Assembly: GCF_001982635.1 (NCBI RefSeq)
Contig: NZ_MKFI01000004.1
Span: forward strand, 551,609-615,608
Length of the DNA stretch: 64,000 bases
Source: Bradyrhizobium mercantei
Lineage (GTDB): Bacteria; Pseudomonadota; Alphaproteobacteria; Rhizobiales; Xanthobacteraceae
Direction of reading: 5' to 3'
The translations under genes and the position numbers were made by a program. Position 1 is the first letter of the stretch. Each line of letters opens with the position of its first letter. The notes beneath the pieces were generated by a model. It worked only from the letters and a program-made list of their open reading frames with translations, searched no databases and was not told the DNA's origin. Shown here in pieces: positions 1-8,319 of the stretch.

Positions 1-87
1 ACGCTTTCCTGGTTGAAATTGCTCATCGCACCAATCCCTGATTTGTGCTGCGGCGGCTGGGGACTTGAACCCAGTTGACCGGCCGGA

Positions 88-119
88 TCGTTTGTATACG
101 ATCATTCGTATACAAACGA
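88..119. promoter_or_regulatory. Palindromic operator upstream of ena
   Basis: Perfect inverted repeat with 14-base arms, TCGTTTGTATACGA at 88-101 and TCGTATACAAACGA at 106-119, separated by 4 bases. Each arm has its own GTATAC core, with centres 14 bp apart. It lies about 80 bp before the enamidase start. Related GTATAC palindromes stand in front of hnr and nicA, so one regulator probably controls all three units. The MarR-type gene of the cluster is the nearest candidate; the core also resembles sites of GntR/FadR-type regulators. Confidence 0.75.
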
Positions 120-197
120 ATAATCCGGCTTGATCGAAAAGTCAAGCCGGGCTCAAATTCCCGGGCAATTCGGGAAGAAACAGAAGGAAAACACCCC

Positions 198-1394
198 ATG
201 GCTCACGACGCGCCCCAGGCCACCGGCCCCAGCAAGCTGGTGATCCGCAACATCGGGCTCTTGCTGTCGGGAGCGCTGGAGAAGCCGATCCTGGATGCCG
301 ATACCATCGTGGCCGAGAACGGCAAGATCACTGCGATCGGCCGCCTCAAGGACGTCGACACCGAAGGCGCCACCACCATTGTCGATGCCATGGGAACGAC
401 GGTCGCGCCCGGCCTGATCGACAGTCACGTCCATCCGGTCGCCGGCGACTGGACGCCGCGGCAGAACCAGATCAACTGGATCGACAGCTATCTGCACGGC
501 GGCGTCACCACCATGATCTCCGCCGGCGAGGTGCATATGCCCGGCCGTCCGCGCGACGTGGTCGGGCTGAAGGCGATGGCGATCTTCGCGCAGCGCGCGT
601 TCTGGACGCTGCGTCCGGGCGGCGTGAAGGTGCATGCCGGTGCGCCTGTGATCGAATGCGAGATGGTGGAGGACGATTTCAAGGAAATGGCCGCCGCCGG
701 CGTCAAGCTGCTCGGCGAGGTCGGGCTCGGTGGCGTGAAGGACGGGCCGACGGCGCGGAAAATGGTCGGCTGGGCCCGCAAATACGGCATCCAGAGCACG
801 ATCCACACCGGCGGTCCTTCCATCCCCGGCTCCGGCCTGATCGATAAGGACGTGGTGCTGGAGGCCGACACCGACGTGGTCGGCCACATCAATGGCGGCC
901 ACACTGCCCTGCCCGACGACCAGATCCGCTGCATCTGCGAGGGCTGCAAGCGCGGGCTCGAGCTGGTGCACAACGGCAATGAGCGCTCGGCGCTGTTCAC
1001 GCTGCGCACCGCGCGCGAGATGGGCGATCTGCATCGCGTCATCCTCGGCACCGACGCGCCGGCCGGCTCCGGCGTGCAGCCGCTCGGCATTCTGCGGATG
1101 GTCTCGCTGCTGTCCTCGCTCGGCGAACTGCCCGCTGAGCTCGCGTTCTGCCTCGCGACCGGCAACACCGCGCGGATGCGCGAGCTCGATTGCGGCCTGA
1201 TCGAGGTCGGCCGCTCCGCCGATTTCGTGCTGATGGACAAGGCGCAGCATTCGCCGGGCAAGAACATCCTGGAGAGCGTGCAGCTCGGCGATCTCCCGGG
1301 CATCGGCATGACCATCATCGACGGCATCGTCCGCACCCAGCGCAGCCGCAACACCCCGCCCGCGGGGAAGGTGCCGGAGATCGTGGCGAAGTAG
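198..1394 (+). CDS. ena: Enamidase-like amidohydrolase (nicotinate ring opening)
   Basis: Predicted cytoplasmic metal-dependent amidohydrolase of 398 residues. It matches the enamidase of Eubacterium barkeri in length and layout; that enzyme hydrolyses 1,4,5,6-tetrahydro-6-oxonicotinate to 2-formylglutarate and ammonia. The metal-binding HxH is H77/H79 (DSHVHP), followed by His in STIHTGG and GHINGG and the catalytic Asp in ILGTDAP. The ATG at 198 was chosen over the upstream in-frame start at 75, which would run through the operator at 88-119; the family's N-terminal strand LVIRNIG begins just after 198. The gene faces away from the hnr operon, with its own operator. The substrate is inferred from hnr and nicAB in the same island, and a related cyclic-amide substrate cannot be excluded. 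Confidence 0.82.
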   Translation: MAHDAPQATGPSKLVIRNIGLLLSGALEKPILDADTIVAENGKITAIGRLKDVDTEGATTIVDAMGTTVAPGLIDSHVHPVAGDWTPRQNQINWIDSYLHGGVTTMISAGEVHMPGRPRDVVGLKAMAIFAQRAFWTLRPGGVKVHAGAPVIECEMVEDDFKEMAAAGVKLLGEVGLGGVKDGPTARKMVGWARKYGIQSTIHTGGPSIPGSGLIDKDVVLEADTDVVGHINGGHTALPDDQIRCICEGCKRGLELVHNGNERSALFTLRTAREMGDLHRVILGTDAPAGSGVQPLGILRMVSLLSSLGELPAELAFCLATGNTARMRELDCGLIEVGRSADFVLMDKAQHSPGKNILESVQLGDLPGIGMTIIDGIVRTQRSRNTPPAGKVPEIVAK

Positions 1395-1410
1395 GGGACG
1401 ATTGCGCGAC

Positions 1411-1518
1411 CCGTCATCCTGAGGTGCGAGCGAAGCGAGCCTCGAAGGATGAATCGGCCACCAGCGGGGCCGTCGACCCTTCGAGGCTCGCCAAGAGGCG
1501 AGCACCTCAGGGTGACGG
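1411..1518. repeat. Dispersed palindromic repeat, family A
   Basis: Imperfect inverted repeat starting CCGTCATCCTGAGGTGCGAG and ending CACCTCAGGGTGACGG, lying between the converging ena and marR genes. A second member with the same ends and the shared middle GTCGACCCTTCGAG is at 55682-55808. It is non-coding and could fold into a long hairpin, possibly acting as a two-way transcription end. Confidence 0.85.
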
Positions 1519-1532
1519 TGCTGGAATTTATG

Positions 1533-1988
1533 TCACCGCAGCTTCCCGAGCAGCGCGATCAGCGTTTCGCGCTCCTTGGCGTCGAGCGGCGCCAGCGTCT
1601 CCCTTGAGATCACCAGCGCATTCGGCGCGGCCTTGTCGGCCATCTGCTGGCCGGCGCGCGTCAGGCTCACCAGCAGCCGGCGGCCGTCGTCGGGATCGGG
1701 CGCGGTCTCGGTCAGGCCGCGCGCGGTCAGGCGGTCGATCACGCCCTTGATGGTCGCAACGTCCATCGAGGTCAGCCGCCCGAGCTGGTTCTGCGAACAG
1801 GCCCCGACCTCCGACAGCTTCGACAGCGCCGCCCACTGCGTCGGCGTCAGATTGATGCCGATCTCGCGGGCGAAGATCACGGCGTGGCGCTGCGACACCT
1901 GGCGCAGGATGAAGCCGATCTGCTCGTCCAGCACGTATCCCGGTTTCGTCGCCTTGACGCTTCGCTTCTGTGCAGCACTCCTCGCCAT
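1533..1988 (-). CDS. MarR-family transcriptional regulator
   Basis: Winged-helix repressor-type regulator of 151 residues with the usual MarR plan: N-terminal dimerisation helix, then SQNQLGRLTSMDVATIKGVI as the recognition region, then the DPDDGRRL wing. It is the last gene of the minus-strand nicotinate operon, 14 bp after livF. This suggests autoregulation and control of the GTATAC palindromes at 88-119, 9827-9846 and 9962-9979. The Pseudomonas nic genes are also controlled by a MarR-type protein (NicR), but equivalence is inferred from context only. The ligand is probably nicotinate or 6-hydroxynicotinate. Confidence 0.88.
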   Translation of the reverse strand: MARSAAQKRSVKATKPGYVLDEQIGFILRQVSQRHAVIFAREIGINLTPTQWAALSKLSEVGACSQNQLGRLTSMDVATIKGVIDRLTARGLTETAPDPDDGRRLLVSLTRAGQQMADKAAPNALVISRETLAPLDAKERETLIALLGKLR

Positions 1989-2002
1989 TGTCCACCTGCC
2001 CT

Positions 2003-2707
2003 TTACAGCGACAGATGCGCGTCGCGGACATCCGGACGCGCATCAAGCTCCGCCATGGTGCCCCCAAAGCAGATCCGGCCGCGCTCGATGATATAGGCGC
2101 GGTCCGAGATGAGCCGGGCGAAATGCAGATTCTGCTCGGAGACGACGATGCTGACGCCCTCTTTCTTCATCGCCAGGATCGCATCGACCATCTGCTCGAC
2201 GATTTTCGGCGACAGCCCCTCCGACGGCTCGTCGAGCAGCACCAGCGACGGATTGCCCATCAGCGTGCGCGCGATGGTCAGCATCTGCTGCTCGCCGCCG
2301 CTCATCCGCCCGCCGGGGCGGCTGCGCATCTCGCCGAGGTTGGGAAACAGCTTGAACAGTTTCTCCCGGTCCCATTGCGGCGCGCCCGGCCGCTTCGGCT
2401 GGCGGCCGACCTCGAGATTTTCTTCGACCGTCAGATCCGTGAAGATGCGCCGCTCCTCCGGCACATAGCCGAGCCCGCCACGCACGATCGCATGCGTCGG
2501 CAGATCGGAGACGTCCCTGCCCTCGAACATCACGCGGCCGGAGCGGTTCTCGACCAGGCCGACGATGGAGCGGAACGTGGTCGACTTGCCGGCGCCGTTG
2601 CGGCCGAGGAGCGCGACCACCTCACCCTCGCCGACCTCGAGCGCGATGTCGAACAGGATATGCGCCGGCCCGTAGAAGCTGTTGAGGTCCTTCACCGTCA
2701 ACTTCAT
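2003..2707 (-). CDS. livF: LivF-type ABC transporter ATP-binding protein
   Basis: ATPase of a branched-chain-type (HAAT) ABC importer, 234 residues, acting on the inner face of the membrane. It shows Walker A (LLGRNGAGKST), the ABC signature (MSGGEQQM), Walker B (LVLLDEPSEG) and the switch His in VSEQNLHF-type context. The ATG overlaps the livG stop (ATGA). It lies in the nicotinate operon, so the transporter probably imports nicotinate or a breakdown product rather than an amino acid. That substrate call is inference. Confidence 0.92.
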   Translation of the reverse strand: MKLTVKDLNSFYGPAHILFDIALEVGEGEVVALLGRNGAGKSTTFRSIVGLVENRSGRVMFEGRDVSDLPTHAIVRGGLGYVPEERRIFTDLTVEENLEVGRQPKRPGAPQWDREKLFKLFPNLGEMRSRPGGRMSGGEQQMLTIARTLMGNPSLVLLDEPSEGLSPKIVEQMVDAILAMKKEGVSIVVSEQNLHFARLISDRAYIIERGRICFGGTMAELDARPDVRDAHLSL

Positions 2708-3495
2708 GCCGATGCTCCCTCGCGGTGCCGCGCGTCGTAGAGGAGGCCCTCGCCGAGATAGATCGCCCGCACCTGGGCATTGCCGCGGACTTCTTCCGGC
2801 GAGCCCTCGGCGATCAGGCTGCCGCGGTTGAGCACCAGGATGCGGTCGGCATGCTCGAACACCACGTCCATATCGTGTTCGGTGAAGAGAACGCCGATCG
2901 ACTGCTCGCGCGCAATCCGCGCCGTCAGCCGCATCAGCTCGACGCGCTCGCGCGGCGCCATGCCGGCGGTCGGCTCGTCCATCAAGAGCAGCTTCGGCTG
3001 GTTGGCGAGCGCGATCGCAAGCTCGAGCCGCTTGACGTCGCCATAGGCGAGCTCGCCGCACGGGCGCTCCGCATAGGCGCCCATGCCGACCAGGTCGAGC
3101 AGCCGCCCGGCCTCGTCGCGGGCGTGACGCGCGGTCGAGGTCCACAGATTGAACAGCTGCGCGCCGTGCGACACCAGCGCGACCTGCACATTCTCGCGCA
3201 CCGTCATGGTCGGGAATGTAGCCGCGATCTGGAAGGTGCGGCCCACCCCCATGCGCCAGATCGCGCGCGGCTTCTTGCCGGTGGTCTCGGCGCCCAGCAC
3301 GCGGATGCGGCCGCTGTCGGGAATGTTCTGGCCGTTGAGCATGTCGAAGCAGGTGCTCTTGCCCGCGCCGTTCGGTCCGATCAGTGCCAGGATCTCGCCG
3401 GCACGCAATTCGAAGGAAACGCCGCGCACCGCGTGCACGCCGCCATAGGATTTGGTCAGCCCTTCGACCGACAGCAATGTGGGGACCATGCTCAT
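2704..3495 (-). CDS. livG: LivG-type ABC transporter ATP-binding protein
   Basis: Second ATPase of the HAAT importer, 263 residues. Walker A is LIGPNGAGKST, and the LivG-type signature region reads CGELAYGDVKRLELA, with Walker B LLLMDEPTAG and the H-loop in FTEHDMD. The start at 3495 gives MSMVPTL and overlaps the permease stop as ATGA; a second ATG two codons on is possible. It is co-transcribed with the fused permease upstream and livF downstream. Confidence 0.92.
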   Translation of the reverse strand: MSMVPTLLSVEGLTKSYGGVHAVRGVSFELRAGEILALIGPNGAGKSTCFDMLNGQNIPDSGRIRVLGAETTGKKPRAIWRMGVGRTFQIAATFPTMTVRENVQVALVSHGAQLFNLWTSTARHARDEAGRLLDLVGMGAYAERPCGELAYGDVKRLELAIALANQPKLLLMDEPTAGMAPRERVELMRLTARIAREQSIGVLFTEHDMDVVFEHADRILVLNRGSLIAEGSPEEVRGNAQVRAIYLGEGLLYDARHREGASA

Positions 3496-5384
3496 TCGGC
3501 GCTTTCGATGCGGGAGGTCAGCAATGGCGACGGCGCCGATGACGAGGATTTGCGCCTGCGATGCATGTAGGCTTCCAGCGTACCGACGATGCCCTTCGGG
3601 AACGCGACCACGATCAGCACGACGAAGCCGCCGAGCACGAGCTTTGAGAGATCGGTCTGGCTGACCAGCCAGATATTGAGCGCCTTGTAGACGATCGCGC
3701 CGACCACCGCGCCCGACACCGTCTCGACGCCGCCGAGCAGCACCATGACCAGCGCGTCGACCGACAGCGAGATGCCCATGTTGTCGGGGAATACGCTGCC
3801 CTTGAGATAGGCGAACAGCGCGCCGGCAAGGCCTGCGACCGTGCCCGCGATCACGAAGGCGGTCCACTGGATGCGCTTGCCGTTGATGCCGATCGCTTCG
3901 CTGCGCAGCGGCGAATCGCGCGTGGCGCGCAGCGCAAAACCGAACGGCGAGAACACGATGATGCGCAGGATCACCACCGCAAGCGCGGCGATGCCGAGCG
4001 ACAGCCAGTAGAAATGCGACGGGCTCGCCGCCCATTTCTCCGGCCAGACCCCGAGAATGCCATTGTCGCCGCCGGTGACCGACACCCACTGGAACGCGAT
4101 CGACCACACGATCTGGGCAAAGGCCAAGGTCAGCATCGCGAAATAGACGCCGGAGAGCTGCACCGCGAAGAAGCCGAACACGGCGGCACCCATCAGGCCC
4201 AGCAGCGGACCGAGCAGCAGGCAGGCGATCATCGGCAGGCCCACCATCTTGGCGAGCAACGCCACGCCATAGGCGCCGAGGCCGAAATAGGCCGCATGGC
4301 CGAACGAGGCGAGCCCACCGACCGACATCAGGAAGTGCAAGCTGACCGCGAAGATCACGAAGATCGCGATCTCGGAGCCGACGGTGAGCAGATAATTGCC
4401 GGCGACGAACGGCAGCGCGGCGGCGACGACCAGCACGGCGATCGCCGCGAGCCGTTCGTTCACGGTCAGCGGCCGCCACGGATTGACGGTCAAGCCCGGC
4501 GTGCGCCGCGCCGGCGCCTCCGGCTTGCCGAACAGGCCCCACGGACGGACGATCAGCACCACCGCCATCACCAGGAACACCAGGATGATCGAGATCTTCG
4601 GAAAGATCAGGATGCCGAAGGCGTTGAGCTCGGACACCAGCACTGCCGCGACGAAGGCGCCGATGATGCTGCCGAGGCCGCCGATCACGACCACGACGAA
4701 GACCTCGACGATGACACGCAGATCCATCGCGTGATTGACCGCATCGCGCGGAATCTGCAGCGCGCCGCCGAGCGCGGCGAGGAAGACGCCGAGCGCGAAC
4801 ACGCTGGTGAACAGCCATTTCTGATTGACGCCCAGCGCCGCGACCATGTCGCGGTCCTGCGTTGCCGCACGCACCAGGACGCCCCAGCGGGTACGCTGGA
4901 ACAACAGCCAGAGCACGCCGAGCACGACCGGCCCGAGCACGATCAGGAACAGGTCGTAGCTCGGAATATTCTGGCCGAAGAAATCGATCGCGCCCTTGAA
5001 GCCCGGGGCGCGGCGGCCGACCAGATCGTCCGGGCCCCAGATCAGCACCACGAGGTCCTCGACCATCAGGGTCAGGCCGAAGGTCGCGAGCAACTGGAAC
5101 AGCTCGGGCGAATGATAGATCCGGCGCAGTAGCACCATCTCGACCAGCACGCCGATCGCAGCAACGGCCAGCGCGGCGACGAGGATGCCGCCCCAGAAGC
5201 CGAACGCACCCGAGAAGCGTTCGGTCAGGGTGAAGGCGACATAGGCGCCGAGCATGTAGAACGCGCCATGCGCGAAATTCACGATCCGCGTCACGCCGAA
5301 GATGATCGACAGACCCGAAGCGACCAGGAACAGCGACGCCGCGCTGGCAAGACCGGTCAGGAACTGGACGATGTAGAAAGCCAT
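3492..5384 (-). CDS. Fused LivH-LivM permease of HAAT ABC importer
   Basis: A 630-residue membrane protein carrying both permease halves normally encoded by livH and livM. The LivH-like half (about residues 1-290) begins with the typical VASGLSIIFGVTRIVNFAHG. The LivM-like half (about 320-615) holds LMSVGGLASFGHAAYFGLGAYG and the cytoplasmic FALRATRDSPLRSEAIGIN loop. Many hydrophobic helices are visible in both. The ATG at 5384 (MAFYIVQ) was preferred to one 14 codons upstream because the family starts there. It is separated from its binding-protein gene by a dispersed repeat, but the operon appears continuous. Confidence 0.9.
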   Translation of the reverse strand: MAFYIVQFLTGLASAASLFLVASGLSIIFGVTRIVNFAHGAFYMLGAYVAFTLTERFSGAFGFWGGILVAALAVAAIGVLVEMVLLRRIYHSPELFQLLATFGLTLMVEDLVVLIWGPDDLVGRRAPGFKGAIDFFGQNIPSYDLFLIVLGPVVLGVLWLLFQRTRWGVLVRAATQDRDMVAALGVNQKWLFTSVFALGVFLAALGGALQIPRDAVNHAMDLRVIVEVFVVVVIGGLGSIIGAFVAAVLVSELNAFGILIFPKISIILVFLVMAVVLIVRPWGLFGKPEAPARRTPGLTVNPWRPLTVNERLAAIAVLVVAAALPFVAGNYLLTVGSEIAIFVIFAVSLHFLMSVGGLASFGHAAYFGLGAYGVALLAKMVGLPMIACLLLGPLLGLMGAAVFGFFAVQLSGVYFAMLTLAFAQIVWSIAFQWVSVTGGDNGILGVWPEKWAASPSHFYWLSLGIAALAVVILRIIVFSPFGFALRATRDSPLRSEAIGINGKRIQWTAFVIAGTVAGLAGALFAYLKGSVFPDNMGISLSVDALVMVLLGGVETVSGAVVGAIVYKALNIWLVSQTDLSKLVLGGFVVLIVVAFPKGIVGTLEAYMHRRRKSSSSAPSPLLTSRIESAE

Positions 5385-5425
5385 GGGCGGTCCGCGTTGG
5401 AGATAACAAACGTCACTTTCCTTCA

Positions 5426-5558
5426 CCTCGCCCCGCTTGCGGGGAGAGGTCGAAACTCAAGCGCGAGCTCGAGTTTCGGGTGAGGGGGACTCTCCGCGAA
5501 CTCACTCGTGGAGACGCCCCTCACCCCAACCCTCTCCCCGCAAGAGCGGGGCGAGGGA
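5426..5558. repeat. Dispersed palindromic repeat, family B
   Basis: Inverted repeat beginning CCTCGCCCCGCTTGCGGGGA and ending TCTCCCCGCAAGAGCGGGGC, lying between the binding-protein gene and the fused permease inside one operon. A closely related copy is at 45908-46061 and a more distant one at 17561-17722. It is probably transcribed and folded, and could lower expression of distal genes relative to the binding protein. Confidence 0.85.
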
Positions 5559-5566
5559 GAAGAAGA

Positions 5567-6781
5567 TCAATCCTTCGGCCGCAGCTTCTCGATTTCGGCA
5601 TCGCTGGGCAGATAGTCCGAGCCCTTGCGATACGCGGTATCGACCATGATGCCCTTGCCGTCCTTCAGCGCGGTCTTGCCGGTGAAGGCACCAAGCGTCG
5701 ACTGGTGATCGATCTTGCGGAAGGTGATCTCGCCGAACGGCGACGGCATCGAGATGCCTTCGGCCGCAGCGATCAGCTTCTCGGGATCGCTCGAGCCGGC
5801 TTTCGCAAGGATCGCCGCCGCCGCCTTGATGGTCTGATAGCCGACGATCGAGCCGAGCCGCGGATAGTCGTTGTACTTGGCCTGATAGGCTTTCAGGAAC
5901 GCGTCATGCTCGGCCGTCTTGATCGAGTACCAGGGATAGCCGGTGACGATCCAGCCCTCCGGTGTCTCGTCCTTCAGCGGATCGAGATATTCCGGCTCGC
6001 CGGTCAGGAAGCTCACCACGGTCCGGCCCTTGAACACGCCGCGGGTGTTGCCTTCGCGCACGAGCTTGACCAGGTCGGCACCGAAGGTGACGTTGAGGAT
6101 CGCCTCCGGGTTTGCTGCGGCAACCGCCTGCACCACCGGGCCGGCGTCGATCTTGCCCTGCGGCGGCCACTGCTCGTCGACCCACTGGATATCGGGCCGC
6201 TTCGCCGACATCAGCTTCTTGAACACCGCGACCGCCGACTGGCCGTATTCATAGTTCGGCGCGATCGTCGCCCAGCGCTTTGCGGGAAGTTTTGCGGCTT
6301 CTTCCACCAGCATCGCGGCCTGCATGTAGTTCGACGGCCGCAGGCGGAAGGTATACCGATTACCCTTCGACCAGGTGATCGCGTCGGTCAGTGGCTCCGC
6401 GGCGAGGAAGAATACCTTCTTCTGGTTCGCGAAGTCAGAGACCGCGAGCCCGATATTGGAGAGGAACGTACCGGTCAGCATCGCGACGTTTTCGCTCGAC
6501 ACCAGCTCGTTCGCCGCGGTCTGCGCATCCGCCGGCTTGCCGCCGTCATCCTTGGAAATGACGACGAGCTTCTTGCCGTTGATACCGCCGGCCGCATTGA
6601 TCTCCTCCACCGCGAGCTGCCAGCCCTTGCGATAGGGCTCGGTGAACGCCGGCAGCAACGAATAGGAGTTGATCTCGCCGATCTTGATTTCGCTCTGCGC
6701 CACGGCCTGCGTCGTCATGGCGCCCGTTGCCATGGCCGCGACCGCGATCGCCAATCCCGCCCCTACGAAATAACCACGCAT
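5567..6781 (-). CDS. livK: Periplasmic binding protein of Liv/HAAT-type importer
   Basis: Exported type I periplasmic binding protein, 404 residues. It has a clear signal peptide (MRGYFVGAGLAIAVAAMATG, cleavage likely after QAVA) and the Leu/Ile/Val-binding fold: EIKIGEINSYS at the start, AAGGINGKKLVVISKDD in lobe one, GTFLSNIGLAVSDFANQKKV and YGQSAVAVFKKL later. The start at 6781 was chosen because it places the signal peptide first; an ATG 21 codons upstream adds a non-hydrophobic leader. It sits between the DUF1185 gene and the permease in the hnr operon, and the ligand is probably nicotinate or a related acid (inference). Confidence 0.9.
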   Translation of the reverse strand: MRGYFVGAGLAIAVAAMATGAMTTQAVAQSEIKIGEINSYSLLPAFTEPYRKGWQLAVEEINAAGGINGKKLVVISKDDGGKPADAQTAANELVSSENVAMLTGTFLSNIGLAVSDFANQKKVFFLAAEPLTDAITWSKGNRYTFRLRPSNYMQAAMLVEEAAKLPAKRWATIAPNYEYGQSAVAVFKKLMSAKRPDIQWVDEQWPPQGKIDAGPVVQAVAAANPEAILNVTFGADLVKLVREGNTRGVFKGRTVVSFLTGEPEYLDPLKDETPEGWIVTGYPWYSIKTAEHDAFLKAYQAKYNDYPRLGSIVGYQTIKAAAAILAKAGSSDPEKLIAAAEGISMPSPFGEITFRKIDHQSTLGAFTGKTALKDGKGIMVDTAYRKGSDYLPSDAEIEKLRPKD

Positions 6782-6809
6782 CCCGTCCTCCAGTTTTTCT
6801 TGAAAGAGA

Positions 6810-7394
6810 TTATCGCAATCCGTCTTCGCCTTTGACCTCATCAACCGTCAGCCCGCCGACGCGCGGCAGCGGCCGGCCGCTGTCGGTCACCGCGACCGCC
6901 ACCATGATCTCGTTGGCCCGCGGCGCGTCGTTGATCTGCACTTCCATGCCGTCGAAATGGCTGCGCACGAAAGCCGCATCCTTGTGCCCGAGCGGAATAT
7001 CCAGCGTGGTGCCGGGGCCCGAGCGCTTCTTCGACGACGGGATCAGCGCCGCCCCCTTGGAGAGCACCTTGCGCACCGGCGCGCCCATCTTCGGATGCAG
7101 GATCGCGGCCGCGTGCTCGAGCTCGCCATTCTCGCCGACCGCGGCGGCCTTGCCGTAGCTGTGCGCCTTGGCGCCGTCGATGCCGAGCGCGGCGACCGCC
7201 CGCTTCGACAGCAACTCGCCAAGTTCCTCCCCGATCGCGATCAGCGGCGACAGATCCTCGACATAGCGGCCGGCAAAGGGGTTCTCGATCACGGCGATCG
7301 CGGCGGCGCGCCGGGTCGGCGGCGCGATGGTCTTGCCCATCTCCAGATGGGTCTCCTCGACCACGGTGACGATCTTGCGAATGACGGCGCTCAT
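6810..7394 (-). CDS. DUF1185 ('amino acid synthesis') family protein
   Basis: Soluble 194-residue protein of the DUF1185 family, often named amino acid synthesis protein without a proven reaction. Recognisable stretches are KIVTVVEETHLEMG near the start, the Asn-Pro segment AVIENPFAGRYVEDL, and HKDAAFVRSHFDGMEV near the end. It starts 16 bp after the UPF0280 gene within the hnr operon, and ATG 7394 has AGGCAAG-like sequence in front. Position in the operon suggests a role in a late step of nicotinate breakdown or handling of an aldehyde or acid intermediate. I cannot assign the reaction. Confidence 0.8.
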   Translation of the reverse strand: MSAVIRKIVTVVEETHLEMGKTIAPPTRRAAAIAVIENPFAGRYVEDLSPLIAIGEELGELLSKRAVAALGIDGAKAHSYGKAAAVGENGELEHAAAILHPKMGAPVRKVLSKGAALIPSSKKRSGPGTTLDIPLGHKDAAFVRSHFDGMEVQINDAPRANEIMVAVAVTDSGRPLPRVGGLTVDEVKGEDGLR

Positions 7395-7410
7395 CTTGCC
7401 TCGCTCCCGG

Positions 7411-8319
7411 TCATGCCTGCAGCATGATTTCTGACGTTCTTGTTTGAAACGCGTGCGACGCCGGCGTCCCGTTTCCAGTTGCACCGACAAGCCGCGTTTC
7501 GCCCAGTAGACGCAATGCCGCGCCCTCGATCAATCCCGACATCAGAAGCACGCGCGCCCGCGCCGCCCCCGCCTCCAGCGCCTGCTCGATTTCATGCCCC
7601 GCCAAAGCCCCGACATCGCGCGTCACCAGCCGTGCGCCGAGATCGCTGTCGGGCTGCAGTTCGTTGGCGGGAAGACGAATGATTGCGGGATGGCCGGGCA
7701 GATCGACCGCATTGGCGATCACGGTCGCCGCGGCATCGGCCTGCGATGCCGTCCGCGCCAGCACGGTGACGGCATCGGCAATGCCGAGCGAGAAGCTGCG
7801 GCCGTGGCGGCCGCTTGTCGCGATGCCGCGCACCGGCATCTTGGCATCGACGGTCATGGTGTGCATCACGCCATGGCGGTCCGGCCGGTCCATCAGGCCG
7901 ACGCTGAACTGCTCGCCACCTGCGAGATGCAGGGCAATATCGCCGCCATTGTTGACATAGGCACGGTCGAGCGTTGCCATCCTTAACATCGCGCCGAGGA
8001 TTTCCTCGGCGACCGAGCCTGCGACCGCCGCCATCGGCGTGATGAAGCAGTCGGCGGCAAACGGCGCGACCGCCGCATGCATGCGCCGTGCGACCACTCC
8101 ATTCAGCGCACTGTGCTTGGGATTGGCCGCGCTGCGCAACTCGGCCAGTTCCACGCAGAGTTCGTCGAGCAAGCCCCTGAAACGCTCCGCCGCCGCCTGA
8201 TAGGCGGCGCTGACGTCGGCATCCCTGCCCTTGGCTTCGATGACCAGATCGATGGGACCGTCCTGCAAATGCAGCCGCTTGCCGTCAGGAAGAAGCGCGA
8301 TTTGCGGGAGCCTTCTCAT
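7411..8319 (-). CDS. UPF0280 family protein (ApbE-like fold)
   Basis: A 302-residue protein of the UPF0280 family, which belongs to the ApbE-like superfamily; ApbE proteins attach FMN covalently to target flavoproteins. Visible family stretches are ITPMAAVAGSVAEEIL, YVNNGGDIALHL and GIATSGRHGRSFSLGIADAV. The start overlaps the hnr stop as ATGA, implying translational coupling to 6-hydroxynicotinate reductase. Possible jobs are flavinylation or maturation of that flavoprotein, or a catalytic step of its own. Neither is shown by sequence. Confidence 0.85.
   Translation of the reverse strand: MRRLPQIALLPDGKRLHLQDGPIDLVIEAKGRDADVSAAYQAAAERFRGLLDELCVELAELRSAANPKHSALNGVVARRMHAAVAPFAADCFITPMAAVAGSVAEEILGAMLRMATLDRAYVNNGGDIALHLAGGEQFSVGLMDRPDRHGVMHTMTVDAKMPVRGIATSGRHGRSFSLGIADAVTVLARTASQADAAATVIANAVDLPGHPAIIRLPANELQPDSDLGARLVTRDVGALAGHEIEQALEAGAARARVLLMSGLIEGAALRLLGETRLVGATGNGTPASHAFQTRTSEIMLQA

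Noticed and set aside
153..1505. Long minus-strand open frame over the enamidase gene
   Set aside because: Composition-driven shadow of ena; Arg/Asp/His-rich translation with no family features, while the plus-strand product has clear metal-ligand motifs.
4014..5132. 372-codon plus-strand frame opposite the fused permease
   Set aside because: Low-complexity Arg/Asp/Gln/His sequence typical of antisense to hydrophobic codons; the minus strand encodes a clear permease.
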